Shown piece by piece: positions 5,993 to 10,361 of a DNA stretch of 10,361 nt. The notes under the pieces are model-generated. The model was not told where the DNA came from, searched no databases, and saw only the letters and a program-made list of their open reading frames with translations. This stretch comes from an uncultured Oscillospiraceae bacterium (GTDB lineage Bacteria; Bacillota; Clostridia; Oscillospirales; Oscillospiraceae), in NCBI GenBank assembly GCA_900752305.1, contig CAADUV010000126.1, positions 1 to 10,361 of the forward strand, read 5' to 3'. Position numbers and translations under genes: made by a program. Position 1 is the first letter of the stretch. Each line of letters starts with the position of its first letter.

Positions 5993-6228
5993 GACCGAAC
6001 AGACAGAACAAGCCCCGGCGCATCATCCACAGCATTGATGAGCTGCCGGTGATCTGCGATTGTGCCGACGCTGGCCTGCTGCTCCGGCGTAATCCGGAGG
6101 TGATCGCGAAGATGGCCAAGGACGGCGTGCTCAAGGGAGCCAAGCAGGGGCAGGCGTGGTACTTCCGCCGGGATGACCTGGTGGCGTACATGGACAAGCT
6201 CTTTGGGGGTGATGGCGAAAATGGCTAA
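5989..6228 (+). CDS. Excisionase-like helix-turn-helix protein (79 aa)
   Basis: The ATG overlaps the preceding stop (ATGA) behind GGGAGGG. After a basic start (residues 1-12), about 19-72 looks like the HTH_17/MerR-like winged domain found in excisionases and small phage DNA-binding proteins: a first helix over ADAGLLLRRN, a second over EVIAKMAKDG, a wing over AKQGQAWYFR, and RDDLVAYMDKLF at the end. It could be the recombination directionality factor partnering the integrase at 3511-4668, or a regulator of early genes. It lies about 1.3 kb from int in the opposite orientation, so excision would be switched on with the early promoter. Confidence 0.7.
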   Translation: MRPNRQNKPRRIIHSIDELPVICDCADAGLLLRRNPEVIAKMAKDGVLKGAKQGQAWYFRRDDLVAYMDKLFGGDGENG

Positions 6229-6487
6229 CCGAAGAATGTTCGCCAAGTCCGTCATCGGTTCCGTCCGCTTCCGTCGGATGCCGCCCACGTCCAGGCTGCT
6301 CTACTACGACCTGGGGACGCGGGCGGACGATAACGGGATTGTGAACGCTTTCCGTGTCATGCGGATAACAGCGGCAAACGTTGATGACCTTCGGCTGCTG
6401 ATCTCCAAGGGCTTCGTCACTGTCCTGGATGACGAAGAGTGGGTAGTACGTGTGAATGAGCTTGCGGGAGGCGAAGAAAATGGCTGA
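6221..6487 (+). CDS. Replisome-organiser N-terminal-like protein (88 aa)
   Basis: The ATG at 6221 is preferred over 6212 because GGGGGTG lies 9 bp before it. It overlaps the previous gene by 8 bp. The sequence (MANRRMFAKS, then MPPTSRLLYYDLGTRADDNG, then VDDLRLLISKGFV) resembles the N-terminal winged-helix domain of phage replisome organisers, which binds origin DNA. In many phages this domain is fused to a C-terminal helicase-loader contact domain. Here the frame stops after 88 residues and the next gene starts 8 bp before that stop, so the initiator seems to be split. Both parts lie directly before the DnaC-type loader. Alternatively it may be a separate accessory DNA-binding protein. Confidence 0.7.
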   Translation: MANRRMFAKSVIGSVRFRRMPPTSRLLYYDLGTRADDNGIVNAFRVMRITAANVDDLRLLISKGFVTVLDDEEWVVRVNELAGGEENG

Positions 6488-7163
6488 CAATACCCCAAAG
6501 TGGTTCAAGCTCTTTTTGCGGCACAAGCCCATGTTTGACGCCGCTCCGGCTGAATCCGTGGGGATTGCCATGAAGGCCGTTCTCGCTTTCTTCGAGGACG
6601 AGACCGAGCAGGTGCCAGACGAAGCCTTTGCCGCCATGCTGTACGCCGCACTGATTCCGGACGCGAAGGAAGCGATTGAAGAGTATCGGCGTGTCTGCGA
6701 AAGGAATAGCCGGAACGGGAGGAAGGGTGGACGCCCCTCAAAAAACCGACTTGAACCCAGTTGGTTTAAGTCAAACCTAGTGGGTTCAACCTGGTTTGAC
6801 ACGAACCCAAATCAAACAGAAGGAGAACCAGACCAAGAACCAAAACCAGAAACAAAACAAACAACAACTCTAATAGAGGGAGAAAAAAGGGAGGAAGAGG
6901 CGGAAAAAACGCCTTGGGGCTTCGCCCCTCCCACGCTCTCTGAGTTGGAGGAGTATTGTTCCGAAAATGAATTGCACATGGATTGTCAGCAGTTCCTGTA
7001 TTACTACGAGGCAAGGGGCTGGAAACTTTCGAAAGGATCCCCAATGACGGACTGGAAATTTGCTGCCCGAAGCTGGGCACGGCGGGAGCTTAACCCAAGC
7101 ATCAATCCGAACGCCAGCCCCGAAGGCAATCCCTATTACGTGGAAGGAGCGATCATGCTATGA
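6480..7163 (+). CDS. DUF6291-type phage replication initiator protein (227 aa)
   Basis: The ATG at 6480 follows GGGAGG by 8 bp. Residues about 1-60 (WFKLFLRHKPMFDAAPAESV, FFEDE, AAMLYAALIPDAK) fit the DUF6291 domain of phage replication modules. Residues 68-88 (EYRRVCERNSRNGRKGGRPS) form the basic segment often seen there. Residues about 90-148 are a charged, low-complexity linker whose DNA holds the iteron-like origin repeats. Residues about 152-202 (TLSELEEYC, FLYYYEARGWKLSKG, MTDWKFAARSWARRE) match the C-terminal domain shared by DnaD/DnaT-like replisome organisers, which contacts helicase or loader. The stop overlaps the next start (ATGA). The likely role is origin recognition and loader recruitment. 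Confidence 0.8.
   Translation: MADNTPKWFKLFLRHKPMFDAAPAESVGIAMKAVLAFFEDETEQVPDEAFAAMLYAALIPDAKEAIEEYRRVCERNSRNGRKGGRPSKNRLEPSWFKSNLVGSTWFDTNPNQTEGEPDQEPKPETKQTTTLIEGEKREEEAEKTPWGFAPPTLSELEEYCSENELHMDCQQFLYYYEARGWKLSKGSPMTDWKFAARSWARRELNPSINPNASPEGNPYYVEGAIML
6750..6870. repeat. Probable phage replication origin: iteron-like repeats inside the initiator gene
   Basis: TTGAACCCA (6751-6759) and TGGGTTCAA (6781-6789) are perfect 9-bp inverted repeats; GTCAAACC (6770-6777) and GGTTTGAC (6793-6800) are perfect 8-bp ones. Counting all cores, AACC or GGTT occurs at about 6754, 6763, 6774, 6783, 6793 and 6804, roughly every 10 bp. An A-rich, T-poor tract (about 6835-6870) follows and could unwind. 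Origins embedded in the linker of the initiator gene are well known in lambda-like and lactococcal phages. Confidence 0.6.
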
Positions 7164-7984
7164 TCTCGATGGAAGCAATCGCCAGGCGGGTGCCTGGCAA
7201 GGAGCCGGGAGACTACACCGGCCCCGATGGCCTTCTCCATTGCGGGAAGTGCCACACACCCAAGGAGTGCCGTGTGAACGGGAAGACCTATCCTGTCATC
7301 TGCCAGTGTCGCAAGGCAGAGAGGGAGCGGGTAGAAAGGGAACAGGCCGTGAAGAAGCGGTATGAAGCCGCCATGCATTTGGCCGTCCATTCCACCCACG
7401 ACCAGCACAGCAAGGCGTGGACGTTCGCCAGGGACGATAAAAACAACCCTGGAGCGACGAACACGGCGAGGGTATACGCAGAGCGCTGGGAAGAAATTAA
7501 GGCGAAAGGCGCGGGCTTGCTGCTCATGGGCGGCGTAGGAACGGGGAAGAGCTTCCTGGCCGGGTGCATCGCCAACGCCCTGCTGGCCAAGAAGGTGCCG
7601 GTGCTGTTCACCAGCTTCGGGAAACTGGTGCGGTTCATGACCACCTACAGCGGGGACAAGAACCAGTGCTTGCAGAGCCTGAACAAGTTTGACCTGCTGG
7701 TACTGGATGACCTGGGGACAGAGCGGCAAAGTTCCTTCGCCCTGGAACTGGTCTTTGAGATCGTAGACGAACGAGTGAAGTCAGGGCTGCCGCTGATCGT
7801 CAGCACGAACCTGACCCAGCGGGAACTGTACGAGCAGAAGGACGTCAACTATGCCCGCATTTACGACCGGATCACTTCCGTGTGTGCGCCGGTCGTGTTC
7901 AACGGGACAAGCCGCCGGAAGGCCGAGGGTGCCGAGCGTTTGCAGTGGCTCAACGGCGTCCTCTTTGGCGACGGCGAGAGGTAA
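7160..7984 (+). CDS. dnaC: DnaC/IstB-type AAA+ helicase loader (274 aa)
   Basis: An ATPase expected to load the replicative helicase at the phage origin. The ATG overlaps the previous stop (ATGA); a second ATG lies 9 bp later. Five cysteines near the N-terminus (C28, C31, C37, C48, C50) suggest a zinc-binding knuckle, as seen in phage DnaC homologues. The AAA+ core has Walker A GGVGTGKS (residues 124-131), Walker B LLVLDD (179-184), a sensor-1-like VSTN (214-217) and a YARIYDRI segment (231-238) with possible arginine-finger residues. Length is normal for the family. It is the last gene of the packed replication operon; a hairpin-rich gap follows. IstB of insertion sequences is related, but the phage context favours a helicase loader. 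Confidence 0.92.
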   Translation: MISMEAIARRVPGKEPGDYTGPDGLLHCGKCHTPKECRVNGKTYPVICQCRKAERERVEREQAVKKRYEAAMHLAVHSTHDQHSKAWTFARDDKNNPGATNTARVYAERWEEIKAKGAGLLLMGGVGTGKSFLAGCIANALLAKKVPVLFTSFGKLVRFMTTYSGDKNQCLQSLNKFDLLVLDDLGTERQSSFALELVFEIVDERVKSGLPLIVSTNLTQRELYEQKDVNYARIYDRITSVCAPVVFNGTSRRKAEGAERLQWLNGVLFGDGER

Positions 7985-8023
7985 CACGGTTCAAAGGGTA
8001 GTTAAGTTTGCACATAAAAAAGC

Positions 8024-8089
8024 GCCGCCCCCGGTGCTGGAACACTGGGGACGGCAAGGCGGTTTTGCTCACTAGAAACCGCCTCTAGT
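8024..8089. promoter_or_regulatory. Structured leader with overlapping hairpins before the ImmA-like gene
   Basis: Three potential stems lie in 66 bp. Bases 8024-8036 pair with 8043-8055 (one G-U, one mismatch, 6-nt loop). AGGCGGTTT (8057-8065) pairs perfectly with AAACCGCCT (8076-8084). ACTAG (8071-8075) pairs with CTAGT (8085-8089); this is mutually exclusive with the second stem, whose 3' arm would become its loop. On the minus strand the first hairpin is followed by TTTTTT (8016-8021 reversed), so it may also terminate antisense transcription. The plus-strand role could be attenuation. Confidence 0.5.
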
Positions 8090-8116
8090 ATGACAGAACA
8101 TAGGAGGTTTTTCAAG

Positions 8117-8458
8117 ATGGGAAACGGAATTATCACGCGAATCTGCGAAGACAACGGCATTAAACTGACAACGGCGACAGATGACACTTTCGACATCATC
8201 GGATGCTGTGGCAAAAAGCGTAAAAACATGAAAGACGGCCTTGCATTCAAATACAAGGGCGTGCCGTATATCGCCATCAACCCGGATGCTGGCTTTTATG
8301 AGCAGTTTTTCACCGCAGCACACGAACTGGGACACATCCTGTTAGGGCATCTGGATGGTTCGGTAAACAATCCCACAGTGCAGGAAAACGAAGCAAATTC
8401 CTTCGCCGGTGCAATGCTCGCGTTGAGGATTTTCGAGGACTACGGCCATGAAGATTAA
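8117..8458 (+). CDS. ImmA/IrrE-type zinc metallopeptidase (113 aa)
   Basis: The start at 8117 is chosen because GGAGG (8103-8107) precedes it by 9 bp; an ATG at 8090 lacks a ribosome site. The motif HELGH (H69, E70, H73) inside FFTAAHELGHILLGH, followed by ENEANSFAGAML with E92 as likely third zinc ligand, is the hallmark of the ImmA/IrrE (DUF955, M78) peptidases. In ICEBs1 and related phages ImmA cleaves the XRE repressor ImmR to induce the element. The repressor at 4940-5428 is therefore a natural substrate, especially as it shows no self-cleavage domain. The gene is shorter than typical ImmA and is unusually placed, after the replication genes rather than beside the repressor. Residues 1-50 contain a Cys pair and basic patch of unknown role. 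Confidence 0.85.
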   Translation: MGNGIITRICEDNGIKLTTATDDTFDIIGCCGKKRKNMKDGLAFKYKGVPYIAINPDAGFYEQFFTAAHELGHILLGHLDGSVNNPTVQENEANSFAGAMLALRIFEDYGHED

Positions 8459-8639
8459 ATTCAGCTACCAGCCCAACGAAGAGAAGCGGGCGTACCTGGT
8501 CTGCAACCTGGTCATTGCTTCCCTGCGCAAGCTGGACGGGAAGAACCCCAGGGTCAAGGAACGGCAGGAGCACCCGCCGATCAAGCACATCTACATCACC
8601 AGCAAGCCGCCCGTCCCCGATGAAGGGGACGGCACTTGA
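8448..8639 (+). CDS. Small hypothetical phage protein (63 aa)
   Basis: The ATG overlaps the end of the ImmA-like gene by 11 bp, so it is probably translated by coupling; no strong separate ribosome site is seen. The protein is basic in the middle (DGKNPRVKERQEHPPIKHIY), begins with a short strand-like KIKFSYQPN, and ends in Pro, Asp and Gly. KHIYITSKPP recalls short uncharacterised phage proteins, but I cannot assign a function. Its stop codon lies inside the -35 of the next promoter. Confidence 0.65.
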   Translation: MKIKFSYQPNEEKRAYLVCNLVIASLRKLDGKNPRVKERQEHPPIKHIYITSKPPVPDEGDGT

Positions 8640-8665
8640 CGGCAGAGCAAACAACATGATATAAT
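8636..8665 (+). promoter_or_regulatory. Consensus-like promoter of the candidate small RNA
   Basis: TTGACG (8636-8641), an 18-bp spacer and a perfect TATAAT (8660-8665) make this the strongest sigma-A promoter in the window. Initiation is expected near 8672, upstream of no obvious reading frame. Confidence 0.75.
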
Positions 8666-8671
8666 TAACAC

Positions 8672-8769
8672 AAATAAAGGGCATGAGTACCGCACAGCTT
8701 TGCACATCTGTGTTAGCCTGATAAGGGCATGGGAAACAGTTTTCTACCGACTGTTCTCATGCCCTTTTT
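8672..8769 (+). ncRNA. Candidate small RNA or attenuated leader between early and late genes
   Basis: About 98 nt run from the predicted start to the U-tract of a strong terminator, without a credible reading frame. Visible elements are GGGCATGAG at 8679-8687; a small stem CACAG (8693-8697) with CTGTG (8708-8712); and the terminator hairpin at 8725-8764. GGGCATGAG is perfectly complementary over 9 bp to CTCATGCCC (8756-8764), the terminator's 3' arm, so an anti-terminated form is possible. The 5' copy GGGCATG is repeated at 8725-8731. I do not match it to a known RNA family. It could act as a trans-acting regulator, or as a switch controlling read-through into the scaffold and capsid genes. 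Confidence 0.6.
8725..8769 (+). terminator. Strong intrinsic terminator of the small RNA
   Basis: GGGCATGGGAAACAGT (8725-8740) pairs with ACTGTTCTCATGCCC (8750-8764), giving 15 bp with one G-U and one bulged A, a 9-nt loop, then TTTTT (8765-8769). Confidence 0.85.
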
Positions 8770-8781
8770 CTACCTCTCTTT

Positions 8782-8801
8782 ACCGGTGTTGCCGGTGTTT
8801 T
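8782..8801 (+). terminator. Second, short terminator-like hairpin
   Basis: ACCGG (8782-8786) and CCGGT (8792-8796) form a 5-bp GC-rich stem around TGTTG, followed by GTTTTT. It may back up the terminator 15 bp upstream and so isolate the late genes from the small RNA promoter. Confidence 0.4.
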
Positions 8802-8876
8802 TCCATTTGTGCGTGCTGGGCATCACGCTAAACTGCCCATATGTCATCGTCGGCGGACGTTAAACGGAGGTACGAT

Positions 8877-9371
8877 ATGCCCGAAGAAATCATCACTGCA
8901 CCCAACGAAAATGCAGGCGCTGCGGCTGGGAAACCCGCAGGAACCCCCGAAGTGGAAAACGAGCCGAAAGAGAAGCCCGTTGACGCTCCGGAGAAGAAGT
9001 ATTCCGACGAGGACTTAGACCGCATCCTTGCCGGTAAGATCGCACGAGAACGCCGCAAACTCACGGAGTCTATCAGCTCTCAGCTGGCGGCGGAACTCGA
9101 TGAGCGGGAATGCAACATTCTTAAGCGTGAATTGCGAGCCGACGCACGGGAAAAGCTGGCGGCCGATGGACTTCCGACCGGCCTGTCCGATTGTTTCAGC
9201 TATGAGAGCAAGGAAGCGTTTGACAACTCCTATTCTTCCATTGTCAAGGCGTTCAAGGAAGCTCTTTCGGCTAGCATGAATGACAGAATGCGTGGGTATA
9301 CCCCTAAGGCTGTACGCAGCTCTTCTTTCAGCGGCGACCGTGTTCGAGACGCTTTCGCAAGAAAGGATTGA
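8877..9371 (+). CDS. Capsid scaffold protein, DUF4355-like (164 aa)
   Basis: The start at 8877 follows GGAGG by 7 bp; an in-frame ATG at 8841 lacks a ribosome site. Residues 1-40 are Pro, Glu and Ala rich and probably disordered. KYSDEDLDRILAGKIARERR (41-60) resembles the conserved entry motif of DUF4355/GP20-type scaffold proteins. A charged coiled-coil-like region (about 55-95) follows, then LAADGLPTGLSDCFSYESKE and AFDNSYSSIVKAFKEALSAS, and a basic tail (about 145-164) fit for binding capsid subunits. Such proteins guide procapsid assembly and are usually encoded immediately before the major capsid gene, as here. The upstream neighbour expected in related phages (minor head protein) is missing. 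Confidence 0.82.
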   Translation: MPEEIITAPNENAGAAAGKPAGTPEVENEPKEKPVDAPEKKYSDEDLDRILAGKIARERRKLTESISSQLAAELDERECNILKRELRADAREKLAADGLPTGLSDCFSYESKEAFDNSYSSIVKAFKEALSASMNDRMRGYTPKAVRSSSFSGDRVRDAFARKD

Positions 9372-9378
9372 ACGTTAA

Positions 9379-10361
9379 TTGCCTATTGATTTGACGACCA
9401 AGTTTCTTCCCTATGTGGATGAAATGTTCTATAAAGAAAGCAAGAAATCCCTGCTGACCAACCAGGACTTCCAGTGGGACGGTGCCCACGCTGTGAAGGT
9501 CTACAAGGTCGGCACCAGCAAGATGAACGACTACAACCGAGAGGGCACCGACAACGGCAACTGGAGCCGTTACGGCGCTGTGGCTGGCCTGGACGCCACC
9601 ACCGAGACCATGACCCTGCGCAAAGACCGCAGCTTCACCTTCGCCATCGACCGTCTGGATCAGGACGAGACCGGCGACCAGCTGGCAGCTGCTTCCGCCC
9701 TGGCCAGACAGCAGCGGGAAGTCATCATCCCCGAAGTGGACGCCTATGTTTACGGCGTGATGACCGCAGGCGCTGGTTCCAAGCCCGACGCCCTGGAGCT
9801 GACCAAGGCCAACATCTACGAGGAAATCCTCAAGGGTTCCGAAGTCCTGGACAATGCCATGGTCTCTGAGACTGGCCGCGTTCTGGTGGTCACTCCGGCC
9901 ACTTACACCCTGATGAAGCAGTGCAAGGACATCACCATGGAAACCGACGTCGGGAACGACCTTCGCTTGAAGGGCGTCATTTCCATGCTGGACGGCATGG
10001 ACGTGGTTCGGGTTCCGGCGTCCCGTCTGCCTGCTGACTTTGGGTTCATGATTGCCCATCCTTGCGCCACTGTAGCGCCTACCAAGCTGGAAAGCTACAA
10101 GGCGCATGAAGACCCGCCCGGCATCTCCGGCAGTCTGGTGGAGGGCAGAATCACCTATGACGCCTTTGTGCTGGATAACAAGACCAAGGCCATCTACTAT
10201 CAGCGTGGCGGCCTGGTGCTGACTTCTGCTGCTGGCACTGCTGCCGGTGCCACCAAGGTGACCGTCTCCACCGCCAAGGGCAAGGGCAACAGCTACAAGT
10301 ACAAGGTGGACGCAGCTGTTCCCGTGGCTGGTGCTGACTGCTCCGCCTGGACGGACTGGAA
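9379..10361 (+). CDS. Major capsid protein, HK97-fold type, partial at the window end
   Basis: A frame open from TTG 9379 to the edge gives 327 residues without a stop. The TTG start (MPIDLTTKFLPYVDEMFYKE) is preceded by AAAGGA, which overlaps the end of the scaffold gene; an ATG at 9423 would cut into conserved sequence. Segments typical of scaffolded-phage capsid proteins are visible: the N-arm; TTETMTLRKDRSFTFAIDRL near residues 75-94; an acidic and alanine-rich spine helix (DQLAAASALARQQREVIIPE); RVLVVTPATYTLMKQC; and GFMIAHPCATVAPTKLESYK. The shell domain appears to end at about residue 275 (AIYYQRGG). Then comes a Gly, Ala, Thr, Lys rich extension (AAGATKVTVSTAKGKGNSYK, then CSAWTDW) that looks like an added surface domain. 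Its end is outside the window. Confidence 0.85.
   Translation, partial: MPIDLTTKFLPYVDEMFYKESKKSLLTNQDFQWDGAHAVKVYKVGTSKMNDYNREGTDNGNWSRYGAVAGLDATTETMTLRKDRSFTFAIDRLDQDETGDQLAAASALARQQREVIIPEVDAYVYGVMTAGAGSKPDALELTKANIYEEILKGSEVLDNAMVSETGRVLVVTPATYTLMKQCKDITMETDVGNDLRLKGVISMLDGMDVVRVPASRLPADFGFMIAHPCATVAPTKLESYKAHEDPPGISGSLVEGRITYDAFVLDNKTKAIYYQRGGLVLTSAAGTAAGATKVTVSTAKGKGNSYKYKVDAAVPVAGADCSAWTDW

Noticed and set aside
6131..6802. Minus-strand 223-codon frame opposite the replication genes
   Set aside because: The plus strand here is a tightly coupled operon with good ribosome sites; the minus frame has no motif.
8672..8769. Resemblance of the candidate RNA to a Cas9 tracrRNA (GATAAGG followed by terminator stems)
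   Set aside because: No CRISPR repeat, spacer array or cas gene is in the window, and no anti-repeat can be defined.
8809..8872. Possible C-terminal remnant of a deleted upstream gene (frame reading RAGHHAKLPICHRRRT)
   Set aside because: The segment is too short to assign, overlaps the leader hairpins, and continues as a shadow through the scaffold gene.
9328..10107. Minus-strand 259-codon frame opposite the capsid gene
   Set aside because: The plus frame reads as a capsid protein for 327 residues; the antisense frame is His and Gly rich with no recognisable domain.

Overview
The window looks like a moderately GC-rich Clostridia chromosome, probably a gut Oscillospiraceae-type bacterium. 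That is inferred from the protein flavour, the strong GGAGG-type ribosome sites and the phage family; no marker gene is present. It splits at a tRNA-Lys fragment near 3401-3448 into a decaying chromosomal flank on the left and the integrase end of a prophage on the right.

Left flank (1-3400). Three consecutive chromosomal loci are broken. Positions 1-852 are one long open frame stitched from pieces of at least three unrelated genes: MmgE/PrpD-type dehydratase, Old-Yellow-Enzyme-type oxidoreductase and a DASS/SLC13-type anion transporter. A minus-strand LysR regulator (1024-1651) and a divergent MATE efflux gene (1800-3056) each carry internal deletions and several frameshifts. The regulatory DNA between the last two is well preserved: a perfect CATTCT-N11-AGAATG dyad overlies the predicted lysR promoter. 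A small intact gene (3118-3342) with its own promoter follows, then a strong hairpin terminator.

Attachment site and lysogeny control (3401-5571). The 3' part of a tRNA-Lys(UUU) gene, cut at the anticodon stem, is best read as the bacterial half of the attachment site. The restored tRNA should lie at the far, unseen end of the element. A 385-residue tyrosine integrase ends 60 bp away. Upstream of it lies a remarkable array of tandem 10-bp-period repeat pairs. Next come a repressor joining an XRE domain to what looks like a ribbon-helix-helix domain, and a divergent promoter region with four CGGAAC sites.

Early operon (5568-8639). A Cro-like protein, a Cys-rich protein, an excisionase-like protein, a two-gene replication initiator set and a DnaC-type helicase loader are tightly packed, most with overlapping stop and start codons. 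The second initiator gene contains an iteron-like cluster that is probably the phage origin. An ImmA-like metallopeptidase and a small unknown protein follow, behind a leader with overlapping hairpins.

Junction and late genes (8636-10361). A consensus promoter drives about 100 nt ending in a long terminator, a candidate small RNA or attenuator whose 5' end can pair with the terminator's 3' arm. Immediately after come a DUF4355-type scaffold gene and the start of the major capsid gene. Terminase, portal and minor head genes, normally found just before these, are absent from this point, suggesting a deleted or rearranged prophage or a satellite-like element.
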